A stretch of DNA of 64,000 nt from Nitrospina sp. (GTDB lineage Bacteria; Nitrospinota; Nitrospinia; Nitrospinales; JACRGP01). Each line of letters starts with the position of its first letter. Position 1 is the stretch's first letter. The notes beneath the pieces are model-generated. The model was not told where the DNA came from, did not search any database, and worked only from the letters and a program-made list of their open reading frames with translations. Where the stretch lies: positions 1 through 64,000 of the forward strand of contig JACAVV010000029.1 in NCBI GenBank assembly GCA_024648695.1, given 5' to 3'. The position numbers and the translations under genes were made by a program. Of the stretch, positions 26,104 through 35,541 are shown piece by piece.

Positions 26104-28131
26104 ATGAATTCAAAGAATAAAAACAAAAAAAATATCAAATCGCAATCTGCCCAGGCCAGGGTTGGCTGGGGACTTCCCCTGTTTTTAATTACTTTAACGG
26201 CAATCTGTGTTGGGGGTCTAGTTTATATGTTTACCCCCAAAAATGAATTGGTGCCTTACAATCCTTCTTTTGGAAAACAGGAAGCAAACAAGCCAGAGAA
26301 CCAACCGGAGCCCCAATCGTCGGAACCTAAAAAAATTCCCGTTCAGGTCGAAGACCTTCCATTTGTTGACGAGCCTCAGGTTGTTAAGACAGCCACACCG
26401 GAACCTTCCGCGATGATGACTCTTTCACCGGAAGCGATGCAACACATCAGTAAAGGGATGGAGTTGACGGAAAAAGGTAAATACAATCATGCCGAACTGG
26501 AATTTCAAAAGGCCTCTGAAATCAGCCCGGATTCACCTGAGGTGTTTGCCATTTGGGGCGCGGCGCTTCGCATGCAGGGTAAATACAAGGGAGCGAACCG
26601 CAGGTTTCAAAAAGCTCATGACCTGGCCCCCAAAGACGAGGAAATTCTTTTCAACTGGGCACTCGTTAAAATGGAAGAACGTAAGTCCGAAGAGGCTATC
26701 GACCTGTTTGACAAAACTTTGGAAATCGATCCCCAGCATTACATGGCCTACAATTATAAAGGAAAGGCTCTTGGGCAAAAAAAGAGATATACAGAAGAAA
26801 CCCAAATGTATAAAAAAGCTCTGGGGATCAAACCGGATTTTGCCGAGGGGCATTTCAATCTGGCCATCGTGTTGAGTATTCGCAACATGGTTCAGGAAGC
26901 CGTACCTCACTTTGAGAGGGCTATTGAACTGGATCCGCAATTCGATAAACCTTTCGTAAAACAGATGCTGGCCGCCATGGGCCGTTATCAACCCCCTGCT
27001 AAAAAATCGGACGATAAGAAAAAACAGGGGGAACAAGAAAAAACAGCGAAAGTTAAGAAGAATGGGGAAACCGGTAAAGACACAAAAGCCGACGCCAAGG
27101 TGGAAGAAAAGAAAGCTGAGGGATCGGGTCACCAAATGGAGGGTTCGGGATCCAAGAGTGATCAACCTCATGCAACGATCAAGGGAACGATTCTTGTGAA
27201 TGATAAGCCCATTGGCAGTCACGGGGTGGTGGTATTGGAAACCAAGAACAAATTGAAGGTACCGAAACAGACCACCAACAAACTGGTGATCAAACAAAAA
27301 GCACTCAATTTTTCGCCGATGCATTCTGTGGTTCCGGTGAATTCTGAAGTGATGTTTATCAATGAGGATAATGAGGTTCACAACATCTATTCGAAATCCC
27401 AGAAAAACCAGTTCAACCTGGGGGCAATGGCGGCAGGTGGACAAAAAAGTATCAAGTTGTCGCAACCGGGTCCTGTCATTCTAAGGTGTAATTTGCATCG
27501 CTACATGATTGGTACCATCTTCGTTGTCCCCAACGGTTATTATGCGGAAACCGATTCCACCGGGAATTTTAAATTGGATGAGGTGGTCAATCAGGAATAC
27601 ATCATGCAGGTCTGGCATCCGCGTTTGTACCCTGAAGAAGTTGCGGCCAACCTTAAAAGTGTAAAAGTAGAAGGAATCGATCAAACTTTTGATTTGAACA
27701 TCAAGTCTGCTTCTGCGGAAACAGAAATTCATGACTTGGTTGACGAAACGGATTATAAAGCGGTTGCCGATTCTATAGAAAAAGAAGTTTTCGAAGCTAT
27801 ATCGGATTGGGACGCTGGGAAAAAATACCGGTCGCGAACGCGAATGCTGAAAGCGATTACAAAACACTACGATGGAGAGGGACTCAAGCAGGCGATTGCC
27901 AAGAGTTTCAGCGAAAAACGAAGCGCCAATCTGGAGAAGAAACTGGACATCATTCGAAAGAAAATCTCAGGTATCAAAGTTGATGACACTCCAGTAAGCA
28001 AGGAGGCTTTGGAATCCGAGGCCAAATTCACCATGTCGCAGATTCGCAACACGATTCAGGAACTGGAGCACCGTCTCAAGCCCGATAAAGAGGCTATGAA
28101 CGCCCAGGAAGAAGAAAAGAAAACCGAGTAG
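26104..28131 (+). CDS. TPR - cupredoxin - carboxypeptidase-regulatory-like fusion protein
   Basis: A 675-residue protein with one N-terminal membrane anchor (residues 20-40) and a Pro/Glu-rich stalk. TPR units fill about 110-300 (KGKYNHAELEFQKASEISP and four more), followed by a Lys-rich linker. Residues 360-475 form a cupredoxin-like domain with a full type-1 copper set: His426 in EVHNIYS, then Cys462, His465 and Met468 in RCNLHRYMIG. A carboxypeptidase-regulatory-like beta-sandwich follows (DSTGNFKLDEVVNQEYIMQV), then a helical C-terminus. The single-domain relatives are annotated as methylamine-utilisation-like or plastocyanin-like proteins. This protein would sit in the periplasm, attached to the inner membrane, binding copper and partners through the TPRs (inference). 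Confidence 0.82.
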   Translation: MNSKNKNKKNIKSQSAQARVGWGLPLFLITLTAICVGGLVYMFTPKNELVPYNPSFGKQEANKPENQPEPQSSEPKKIPVQVEDLPFVDEPQVVKTATPEPSAMMTLSPEAMQHISKGMELTEKGKYNHAELEFQKASEISPDSPEVFAIWGAALRMQGKYKGANRRFQKAHDLAPKDEEILFNWALVKMEERKSEEAIDLFDKTLEIDPQHYMAYNYKGKALGQKKRYTEETQMYKKALGIKPDFAEGHFNLAIVLSIRNMVQEAVPHFERAIELDPQFDKPFVKQMLAAMGRYQPPAKKSDDKKKQGEQEKTAKVKKNGETGKDTKADAKVEEKKAEGSGHQMEGSGSKSDQPHATIKGTILVNDKPIGSHGVVVLETKNKLKVPKQTTNKLVIKQKALNFSPMHSVVPVNSEVMFINEDNEVHNIYSKSQKNQFNLGAMAAGGQKSIKLSQPGPVILRCNLHRYMIGTIFVVPNGYYAETDSTGNFKLDEVVNQEYIMQVWHPRLYPEEVAANLKSVKVEGIDQTFDLNIKSASAETEIHDLVDETDYKAVADSIEKEVFEAISDWDAGKKYRSRTRMLKAITKHYDGEGLKQAIAKSFSEKRSANLEKKLDIIRKKISGIKVDDTPVSKEALESEAKFTMSQIRNTIQELEHRLKPDKEAMNAQEEEKKTE

Positions 28132-28162
28132 TTTTTTGCATCATGTATTAAGTACCATTTTT

Positions 28163-28182
28163 CCTCTCCCCTTGGGGAGAGG
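28163..28182. repeat. 9-bp perfect inverted repeat with 2-nt gap
   Basis: CCTCTCCCC-TT-GGGGAGAGG lies between the TPR-cupredoxin gene and cysS. No T-run follows on either strand, so it is not a normal intrinsic terminator. This motif type recurs as small intergenic palindromes in many bacterial genomes. Confidence 0.7.
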
Positions 28183-28261
28183 AACTCTTGGCCCATCCTT
28201 CCTTTAAAACTCTGCCCCCCTTTAGCTTTTTATTTTATTCAATTGGAACTATAATCGTTTT

Positions 28262-29719
28262 ATGAATTTTCAAATATACAACACCCTTACTGGAAACAAA
28301 GAAGATTTCACTCCCCTGCAAGCGGGAAAAATTGGCATGTATGTCTGTGGCGTCACGGTTTACGATTATTGTCACGTAGGCCATGCCCGTGCGGGCGTGG
28401 TATTCGATACCATTTTCAGATACCTGAAGCACATCGGTTATGATGTTACTTATGTTCGCAACTTCACCGATATCGATGACAAGATCATCAATCGCGCCAA
28501 CGAACAAGGGGTCGCCTGGGACGAGATTACGCGCAAATTCATAGACGCTTTTTATGAGGACATGGATCGCTTGAATATGGAGCGACCGAACCTGGAACCG
28601 AAAGCCACGGAATGCATTCCGGAAATGATCGATATGATCTCAACGCTGGAAAAACAGGGAAAAGCCTATAGTGTCGATGGCGATGTGTATTACTCGGTCA
28701 GTTCCTTTGCCGACTACGGTTGTTTGTCGAAGCGCAAGCGTGAGGATTTGCTTGCGGGTGCCCGAGTGGAGGTCGATGACCGCAAACGTGATCCTTTGGA
28801 TTTTGCCTTGTGGAAAAAAAGTAAACCCGGAGAACCGTCCTGGGAAAGTCCCTGGGGACCGGGCCGGCCGGGCTGGCATATTGAATGTTCGGCCATGGGA
28901 CAAAAGTTTCTCGGAAAAGTGTTCGATATTCATGGTGGCGGAAAGGATCTGGTATTTCCGCATCATGAAAATGAAATCGCGCAATCCTGTGGTGCTACCG
29001 GGTCCGCTCCCGTGCGTTATTGGGTGCATAACGGGTTTGTGAACATCAATAAAGAAAAAATGTCCAAATCACTTGGCAATTTTTTCACGATTCGCGATAT
29101 ATTGGATAAGTATCACCCGGAAGTGTTGCGATGGTTTTTGTTGTCGAGCCACTATCGCAATCCCATCGACTTTTCAGATTCGAATCTTGAGGAGGCCGAA
29201 CGGGTGATGGTCCGTTTCTACGAATTTCTGGACGACTCAGAAAAAGTTTTGGCCGGGTTTGTCCCGGAACCTGTTTCCAGCGAAAATGGAATTTCGAAAG
29301 TCCGCGAAAAATTTCGGGAAGCGATGAATGATGATTTCAACACCGCAATCGTTCAGGCCATTTTAAATGAAGAATTGCGGCGATTGAACCAGGTACGTGA
29401 CCAGGCAACCAAAACCAAAAAGAAGCAACGCGGTCCGCTATTGCAGGAGTTGTTTGACGGCCTGGCTCTCATGAAGGAAATGGCCCATATTTTAGGCGTG
29501 TTGATTGATTCTCCTTCAGCATTTTTGGAGTCTATCAAGCAAAAGAAAATCCGGGAACTCGATTTGGATACGGATAAAATCGAGACACTCATTCAGGAGA
29601 GAACCCAGGCGCGCAGTGCCAAAGCCTGGGCCGATGCCGACCGCTTTCGCGACGAACTGACGGAAATGGGTGTGTTGATAGAAGACACTCCAGAGGGGAC
29701 GATTTGGAAAATTCGATAA
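28262..29719 (+). CDS. cysS: Cysteine--tRNA ligase CysS
   Basis: A 485-residue class I aminoacyl-tRNA synthetase. Zinc and substrate motifs: GMYVCGVTVYDYCHVGHARA with the HIGH-equivalent HVGH, WHIECSAM and FPHHENEIAQS with zinc ligands Cys, His and Glu, and the second signature KEKMSKSLGN. The C-terminal DALR-like helical part is present (DDFNTAIVQAILNEELRRLN). The length is slightly above E. coli CysS (461). Its stop overlaps the following DUF2851 gene by 16 bases. Confidence 0.96.
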   Translation: MNFQIYNTLTGNKEDFTPLQAGKIGMYVCGVTVYDYCHVGHARAGVVFDTIFRYLKHIGYDVTYVRNFTDIDDKIINRANEQGVAWDEITRKFIDAFYEDMDRLNMERPNLEPKATECIPEMIDMISTLEKQGKAYSVDGDVYYSVSSFADYGCLSKRKREDLLAGARVEVDDRKRDPLDFALWKKSKPGEPSWESPWGPGRPGWHIECSAMGQKFLGKVFDIHGGGKDLVFPHHENEIAQSCGATGSAPVRYWVHNGFVNINKEKMSKSLGNFFTIRDILDKYHPEVLRWFLLSSHYRNPIDFSDSNLEEAERVMVRFYEFLDDSEKVLAGFVPEPVSSENGISKVREKFREAMNDDFNTAIVQAILNEELRRLNQVRDQATKTKKKQRGPLLQELFDGLALMKEMAHILGVLIDSPSAFLESIKQKKIRELDLDTDKIETLIQERTQARSAKAWADADRFRDELTEMGVLIEDTPEGTIWKIR

Positions 29720-31296
29720 ATCCAGCGAAATCCTTTTTTAGCGACGACTACGCTCGAGCAACGCAGTTGTACGCTTCTCAGGTTCAGCCGCAGGTTGAAG
29801 AGAATGAAGGCCATGTCCATGTTCCCGAAAAAACCATTCGTTGTATCTGGAACGATCAACTGTTAAGCACGCAGGATTTGAGAACCACCGATGGCAAGCC
29901 TATCAGGATCATCTTTCCGGGATTCTGGACTTTTGGCACGGGGCCCGACTTTTCCGGCGTGATCATTCAGGTGGATGACAAGGTTCTGGAAGGCGATGCG
30001 GAACTGCACGTGTATTCATCCGACTGGAAAGCGCACAAGCATTCGGACAACCCGGATTACGATAATGTGATTCTACATGTTTTCATGTGGCAAGACCGCT
30101 GGACCGCGAAAGGGAATCCGGCAAAGAGGAGCCGAAGGGGCGAGGATGGGTATCCGGCAGAAAACGTGTATGAACTGGAACTGAAAGACTATTTAAAGCA
30201 CGGAATCCTCGAATTAAACGATCGCCTAGATTTCGACAATTATCCCACGCTCAATAAATTCAATCTCGGTTATTGTCACGAACCGCTTTCCAAACTGTCC
30301 AAAGAAAAACTGGTGCACCTGTTGAATGCCGCCGGGGATGCCCGGATTTTTACGAAAATGGGACGGTTCCACGACCGCATCATTGTAAAGGGATATGAGC
30401 AAACTTTTTACGAAGGCATTGCCGAAGCGCTTGGTTACCCAAACAATAAAATTCCGTTCAGGACCCTGGCCGAAAATCTTCCATTGCAAACTATTTGGAA
30501 TTGCGTGCCCTGGAACGCCGAGCCAGAGGAAAAGGCGGTTCATATTCAAGCTCTGCTTTTTGGGGTTGCGGGCCTGATTGATTTCAATTTCAAGGATAAG
30601 AAAAACCTCAGTGCTTCTGACGAAGTTTATTTTTCCAGTCTGGCAAAACTTTGGGAACATTACCAAACCCGGTTACCGGAATCGACTTTACAAGCGAACC
30701 ATTGGTCCTTTTCTGGAATTCGTCCGGCGAACTACCCTTACCGAAGGATATCGGCATTGGCTCATTTGCTTGTCCGGCACGAAGAAAATGGAATTTTTGG
30801 CGATTTTCTGGAAGAATTTCACACTCGGAATCCTGAGACCGGTGAGCAGGAGTTCAGCATGTCGGCTCATTCTTCCAAAAAGGTGCTGAATTTCTTTTGT
30901 ATCGACAGCGAAAACGATTACTGGGCGAATCATTATGTGCCCGGTGGAAAAACGCTTGGTGGAGCACAACAGTTGGTAGGTTCCGAGCGGTCCCGCGAAA
31001 TTGCGATCAATATCGGGATTCCTGTCGGGCTGATTTTTGGCCGCGCCAGCAAATCCATTTCCCTGGAAGAGGCTATAAGCGTATTGTACCAATCGAAGAA
31101 AAAGCCCTCTGACAACAAATGGACCCGGTTCATGAAGCAATATTTATTCGGGAACAAGGAAGCAATGCTTTCAACTCTCGATACCGATAAGCAAGTCCAG
31201 GGCCTGATGCAAATTTTCCAGGACTATTGCACGGAAAACGAGAATAATTGTCATCGGTGCCAGTTCCCGGGAGTGGTGGAAAAGTTTTTTTCTTAA
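29704..31296 (+). CDS. DUF2851 family protein
   Basis: A 530-residue protein with the conserved features of DUF2851: IRCIWNDQLL near residue 40, IIFPGFWTFGTGPDFSGVII, GDAELHVYSSDWKAH, a long helical middle, RPANYPYRRISALAHLL, and a C-terminal Cys cluster ENENNCHRCQFPGVV. The domain is found in Bacteroidetes, deltaproteobacteria and Nitrospinota-like genomes. Its function is unknown. Translation appears to start at TTG 29704 inside the cysS end, since the family N-terminus (YARATQLYASQVQPQVEE) lies right after it and no ATG is available there. It is coupled to cysS. Confidence 0.82.
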   Translation: MENSINPAKSFFSDDYARATQLYASQVQPQVEENEGHVHVPEKTIRCIWNDQLLSTQDLRTTDGKPIRIIFPGFWTFGTGPDFSGVIIQVDDKVLEGDAELHVYSSDWKAHKHSDNPDYDNVILHVFMWQDRWTAKGNPAKRSRRGEDGYPAENVYELELKDYLKHGILELNDRLDFDNYPTLNKFNLGYCHEPLSKLSKEKLVHLLNAAGDARIFTKMGRFHDRIIVKGYEQTFYEGIAEALGYPNNKIPFRTLAENLPLQTIWNCVPWNAEPEEKAVHIQALLFGVAGLIDFNFKDKKNLSASDEVYFSSLAKLWEHYQTRLPESTLQANHWSFSGIRPANYPYRRISALAHLLVRHEENGIFGDFLEEFHTRNPETGEQEFSMSAHSSKKVLNFFCIDSENDYWANHYVPGGKTLGGAQQLVGSERSREIAINIGIPVGLIFGRASKSISLEEAISVLYQSKKKPSDNKWTRFMKQYLFGNKEAMLSTLDTDKQVQGLMQIFQDYCTENENNCHRCQFPGVVEKFFS

Positions 31297-31440
31297 GGGT
31301 TTAGGTAATCAATCGATTCAAGTCCCTGAAATAAATCCTTTAGACCTGAATTTGAGTAAGGTTATTCTTGATAATTAGGCCCAGTGGCTTTAAAGTATAG
31401 TATCTATTATTAAGTAATCAGACGTATACGGTAAAACTCC

Positions 31441-31512
31441 ACGAGAACCCTCAATTCATTTCCCGGGTTTTCTCGTTCCAATCAGCCCCTCTTGGGGATT
31501 AATATTTTTAGT
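31441..31512 (+). promoter_or_regulatory. Structured leader / possible attenuator before cysD
   Basis: Two hairpins stand in the 5' region of cysDN. The first pairs ACGAGAACCC (31441-31450) with GGGTTTTCTCGT (31465-31476, two bulged T). The second is CCCC-TCTT-GGGG (31486-31497) and is followed by the T-rich run ATTAATATTTTTA. The ATG lies at 31529, 31 bases after the second hairpin. The layout resembles a transcription attenuator for sulfate assimilation. No known riboswitch class was recognised. Confidence 0.4.
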
Positions 31513-31528
31513 AGGATACGTTAAATCA

Positions 31529-32332
31529 ATGGACCATTTAGACGAACTTGAAAATCAAAGCATTTTCATCCTTCGGGAAGCATATAAAAAATTCAAGGAT
31601 TTGGCCATGTTGTGGTCGATCGGTAAAGACTCGACCGTACTTTTATGGCTGGCGCGTAAAGCTTTTTTTAGTCACGTCCCCTTTCCCCTGGTGCATATAG
31701 ACACCAGCTACAAAATCCCGGCCATGATCGAGTATCGTGACCATTATGCCAAGGAATGGGGCTTGAATCTGGTGGTAGGCCAGAATAAAAAAGCTCTCGA
31801 TGAGGGTATGAATCATGAAAAAGGCCGCATGGTTTGCTGTGAAGCATTAAAAACCCAGGGGCTGTCTGTGATCATGGAAGAAAAAGGCTACACCGGATTG
31901 ATTCTGGGGATTCGCCGCGACGAAGAAGGCACCCGTGCCAAGGAACGTTATTTTTCTCCACGCGACAAAAATTTCGAATGGAATTTCAAGGATCAGCCGC
32001 CCGAATTGTGGGACCAGTTTAAAACCACTTTCGCCGAAGGCACACATATCCGGATTCACCCCTTGTTGCATTGGACGGAATTGAATGTCTGGGAGTACAT
32101 CCATCGTGAGAAAATCCCCATCATCGATTTGTACTTTGCGGATGAAAATAATAAGCGTTACCGGTCATTGGGCTGTCAACCCTGTACTTTCCCCATTGAC
32201 TCCAGCGCTAAAAGCGTTCCGGAAATTATTGAAGAGTTGAAGGGCATCGGGACGGCAGAACGGTCGGGCCGGGCCCAGGATCAAGAGAACACATACGCCA
32301 TGCAAAAATTGCGGGCTCGAGGATATATGTAA
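31529..32332 (+). CDS. cysD: Sulfate adenylyltransferase subunit 2 CysD
   Basis: A 267-residue ATP-pyrophosphatase-type enzyme that makes adenosine 5'-phosphosulfate (APS) from sulfate and ATP, driven by the GTPase CysN. The PP-loop is [20 protein letters not shown]. Further marks are [49 protein letters not shown] and the C-terminal [10 protein letters not shown]. It is about 35 residues shorter than E. coli CysD at the C-terminus, which ends [10 protein letters not shown]. The stop and the cysN start overlap by one base (TAATG), so the subunits are co-translated. Confidence 0.93.
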   Translation: MDHLDELENQSIFILREAYKKFKDLAMLWSIGKDSTVLLWLARKAFFSHVPFPLVHIDTSYKIPAMIEYRDHYAKEWGLNLVVGQNKKALDEGMNHEKGRMVCCEALKTQGLSVIMEEKGYTGLILGIRRDEEGTRAKERYFSPRDKNFEWNFKDQPPELWDQFKTTFAEGTHIRIHPLLHWTELNVWEYIHREKIPIIDLYFADENNKRYRSLGCQPCTFPIDSSAKSVPEIIEELKGIGTAERSGRAQDQENTYAMQKLRARGYM

Positions 32333-34164
32333 TGAGTGATAATGGAAATGCAGTAGCTTTAGATTCAAAATTGATGCGCCTTGTGATCGTGGGCCATGTG
32401 GACCATGGTAAATCCACCCTGGTCGGCAGATTGATGTCAGATACCGGTAGCCTGCCCACAGGTAAAATTGATTTCGTTAAAGACATTTGCGAAAAGCAGG
32501 GTAAAGTGTTCGAATTCGCTTTTTTGCTGGATGCCCTTGAGGAAGAGCAGGAGCAAGGCATCACCATCGACACCTCGCAAATATTTTTTAATACGAAAAA
32601 GCGTCCCTATGTGATTATCGACGCGCCCGGCCATAAAGAGTTCTTAAAAAATATGGTGACCGGAGCCGCGAATGCTGAAGGGGCACTGCTTTTAATCGAT
32701 GCCTTTGAAGGCGTACAGGAACAATCTCGTCGCCATGGATACATCCTGAAGCTGTTAGGTCTCACTCAGGTAGCTGTAGTCATCAACAAAATGGATCTCA
32801 TTGATTACGATCCTGAGAAGTATTACCAGATTAAAACCGAATACACTGAATTTTTAAAATCGCTGGGAGTGGAAGCCAGGGTGTTTCTTCCCGTGTCGGC
32901 CAAGTTGGGTGAGAATATTGCCACAAGAAGCGATTCCATGTCCTGGTACACGGGACCTACCGTCCTGGAAGTTCTGGACCAGTTTGAGAAAAAGGCGGCA
33001 AAGGTCCATTTGCCCTTTCGCTTTCCCATTCAGGATGTTTATAAATTTGATGAGCGCAGGATCATGGCAGGTCGCGTCGAATCGGGAAATTTAAAAGTAG
33101 GTGACAAACTACTGTTTTCTCCCTCTAACAAGACTGCCGTCGTTAAAACTATCGAAGCCTGGAGTGTTTCCGAGCAACCCACTGAAGCGATTGCAACTGA
33201 ATCGATTGGATTCACTTTAACCGAACAGTTGTTTCTGGAACGTGGTGATGTGGCCAGCCGAGTAGGAGATGAACCACCTATCACCTCCAGCACATTCGAC
33301 GCCAATCTGTTTTGGATGGGGAAAAATCATCTCGAAAAGGGGAAATCATATACCTTAAAACTGACCACCCAGGAAGTCCCTTGCGAGGTTCTGGAATTCA
33401 AGAAAATTATCGACGCTTCCACTCTGGAAACCTTGAGTTCCAGGGATTATGTGGTTAAGAACGATGTCACAGAATTAACTCTACGCGCGCATCGTCCGGT
33501 GGTATTCGACCAGTTCGGAACCATTCCGGAAACGGGCCGGTTTGTTTTGGTGGATGAGTACGATGTGTGTGGGGGCGGTATCATCACCACCTATGTTCCG
33601 GCAACTCAACGAGACAAACTGATTGAGGAAGTGCGCCACCGCGACTTCAATTGGGTGTCGAGCAATATTACGGCTGAACAGAGGGCTTACCGCAACGGTC
33701 ACCGTGCGGCCTTGATCCTTTTTACCGGAAAAGCAGGAGTGGGAAAAGCCAAGCTTGCTTGTTTGCTGGAAGAAAAGATTTTCCAGAACAATTTTCAAAG
33801 TTATCTACTGGATGGACATAATGTACGGCTGGGGGTAGGAGCGGATATAGACAACGAAGAATATTTTTCCGATGGTGAAGCTGTGCGCCGCTATGGAGAG
33901 GTCGCAAAGTTATTCCTGGACGCCGGTCACGTGGTGATTTCCACCTCCAACATCTTCAACCAGCAGGAGCATTCGGATATTAGGGTTTTGGTTGAACCTT
34001 GTCCCGTTGTGGAGATATTGGTCACCAGCACGCCGCCGCAAAAGCAGACTTCCGATATGGTTCTAACTTTGGAAGAAGCCGCTAATGAAAAAGAAACCAT
34101 CGGAAAAATTTATGATTTCCTGAAAGAGCAAAAAATCCTCACCGGACACAATTATTCTATTTGA
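32332..34164 (+). CDS. cysN: Sulfate adenylyltransferase GTPase CysN with degenerate APS-kinase-like C-terminal domain
   Basis: A 610-residue protein. Residues 15-230 are an EF-Tu-type GTPase ([17 protein letters not shown] and NKMD). Beta-barrel domains follow to about 450. Residues 460-610 match the APS kinase CysC, but key positions are lost. The P-loop reads GKAGVGKAK, with Ala473 in place of the Ser/Thr needed for magnesium. The nucleotide/APS loop reads LDGHNVR, with His496 for the usual Asp. The KGLYKKAR lid and the FTGID stretch are missing. [11 protein letters not shown] and the core strands remain. The GTPase half should be active with CysD, while the kinase half is probably a structural remnant or regulator (inference). 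Confidence 0.88.
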   Translation: MSDNGNAVALDSKLMRLVIVGHVDHGKSTLVGRLMSDTGSLPTGKIDFVKDICEKQGKVFEFAFLLDALEEEQEQGITIDTSQIFFNTKKRPYVIIDAPGHKEFLKNMVTGAANAEGALLLIDAFEGVQEQSRRHGYILKLLGLTQVAVVINKMDLIDYDPEKYYQIKTEYTEFLKSLGVEARVFLPVSAKLGENIATRSDSMSWYTGPTVLEVLDQFEKKAAKVHLPFRFPIQDVYKFDERRIMAGRVESGNLKVGDKLLFSPSNKTAVVKTIEAWSVSEQPTEAIATESIGFTLTEQLFLERGDVASRVGDEPPITSSTFDANLFWMGKNHLEKGKSYTLKLTTQEVPCEVLEFKKIIDASTLETLSSRDYVVKNDVTELTLRAHRPVVFDQFGTIPETGRFVLVDEYDVCGGGIITTYVPATQRDKLIEEVRHRDFNWVSSNITAEQRAYRNGHRAALILFTGKAGVGKAKLACLLEEKIFQNNFQSYLLDGHNVRLGVGADIDNEEYFSDGEAVRRYGEVAKLFLDAGHVVISTSNIFNQQEHSDIRVLVEPCPVVEILVTSTPPQKQTSDMVLTLEEAANEKETIGKIYDFLKEQKILTGHNYSI

Positions 34165-34172
34165 TTTCCATT

Positions 34173-34204
34173 AAGAGCCCAGGGGGCTTTCTATCCTGTT
34201 TTCC
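34173..34204 (+). terminator. Possible intrinsic terminator after cysN
   Basis: AGCCC-AGG-GGGCT forms a short hairpin 12 bases after the stop, followed by the T-rich TTCTATCCTGTTTT. Confidence 0.4.
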
Positions 34205-34265
34205 CTTGGGCAATCCACATTTGAAGAAGCGTTTCAATTAATACATTTAAAAGTTTTCAATTCCT

Positions 34266-35294
34266 TCAAAAAGAATATTGAATAGCGTATATGGTAGTCA
34301 CGTCACTGTTTTCGACGTCATCTGGAGGGTCGCTGTCGTATTGCCAAATGTTGGAAAGTTTGAAGGACCACCCGTTTCCCAAGGCCGTTGTGAGGGAGGC
34401 CACGTTTCGCGACGTGTATCGTCCAAATTCAATCAGGTTGGGAAAGACCTCAAGTTTGTTACGAAACCTGAAAATTTTAAAAACTTTGAATGCAAGGTCT
34501 GCCGCAAGCCTTCCCGTGGCCCATTTTTGATCTTCGTCGTCAATGAGATCCTCCGAAAAATAAGAAATACCTGCTTCCAGATCGAGAGTTTTCCCATTTT
34601 CGTCATTCCATACAAGGTAACCCAGGCCAGGACCAACCACAGTCCGTAAATTTAGATCCTTGAATTTGTCGTTCAAAAAAGTTGTACTCAAATAGGCGTA
34701 TATTTTTTTATTGTAAAAGTGATCGTATTTTAAGGAACCAAATGTGTTTTGTGCGGTGGTTTCCTCATCTTCTTTACTGAAGTTGAACAGGAAAGAAATG
34801 CTGGTTCGGTCCAACTTTCCAATCCTGCGTTTCCAATCCCCTCCTATGGACAAGCTGGACCTATCCGTATTGCCCGTTTGGGTACTTCCTCCAAAGCTCA
34901 TGTCTCCGTCCCAGGTTCGCGGTGGAGGGTTGATAGCTTCGATATCTTCCCAGTTTAAATACGCTCTCCGGGATTTTTTTACCAATCGAAGGGCCAGACG
35001 ACCGTCTTTCTGGCTATGCAATGCTCCTTTCGCCATCCGACCTCCCGAGAGTTTTACAACTACTGGTTTGCGGGTTAAAATTTTAGCAACTTCGGACATA
35101 GCCAGTTTCAATTCGCCGGAATAGGCTGTGGAAACCGTCATTTGACCCTTCTCTGCCTTGACCAGTTTACCGCGAATTCGATCCCCGTTTTTCATCAAGA
35201 ACAAATCAGCGTGCGCCACATTTATCCCACCAAAAAGAAAGAAACAAAAAGCAACAACAAACCCTGTCCAATTATTCATACAAGAATTGGCCAT
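34266..35294 (-). CDS. DUF481 family outer-membrane-type protein
   Basis: A 342-residue protein with a signal peptide (VVAFCFFLFGGINVAHAD). Residues 32-120 resemble an SH3-like or LSm-like module (DLFLMKNGDRIRGKLVKAEK) fused to a DUF481 beta-barrel. The barrel part has GDMSFGGSTQTGNTDRSSLS, FNFSKEDEETTAQNTFGSLK and alternating strands ending in IYAIQYSF, with an aromatic last residue as in outer-membrane proteins. YdiY-type salt-induced porin-like proteins are the closest known relatives. Function unknown. ATG at 35294 has AGG six bases upstream, and a second in-frame ATG lies at 35279. Confidence 0.78.
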   Translation of the reverse strand: MANSCMNNWTGFVVAFCFFLFGGINVAHADLFLMKNGDRIRGKLVKAEKGQMTVSTAYSGELKLAMSEVAKILTRKPVVVKLSGGRMAKGALHSQKDGRLALRLVKKSRRAYLNWEDIEAINPPPRTWDGDMSFGGSTQTGNTDRSSLSIGGDWKRRIGKLDRTSISFLFNFSKEDEETTAQNTFGSLKYDHFYNKKIYAYLSTTFLNDKFKDLNLRTVVGPGLGYLVWNDENGKTLDLEAGISYFSEDLIDDEDQKWATGRLAADLAFKVFKIFRFRNKLEVFPNLIEFGRYTSRNVASLTTALGNGWSFKLSNIWQYDSDPPDDVENSDVTTIYAIQYSF

Positions 35295-35541
35295 TTAAAC
35301 CTAAAAAAGTAGAAAATCATTTCAAAGTTTTTCTGGAATGGACCTTTTTCAACCAAAACCTTGCAAAACCTAAATTCTTTCAGGTCTGCAAAGGCCAAAG
35401 TCGACTTATGACTTCCATATAACCTATTGATTTTTAAAGAGATAGCATAGCAAGCGCTTAATTTCAATAGCAAATTGCTAGCATTCAATAAATTGAGTGA
35501 GGAGGGTTTTTATGATCCAAAAATTTTATTCATGATCGGGG

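Noticed and set aside
28163-28182. Palindrome before cysS read as a terminator
   Set aside because: No T-run on either strand after the stem; kept only as a repeat.
35276-35488. 70-codon minus-strand frame overlapping the DUF481 start
   Set aside because: Low-complexity Phe/Lys composition, no ribosome site, overlaps the promoter of the DUF481 gene.
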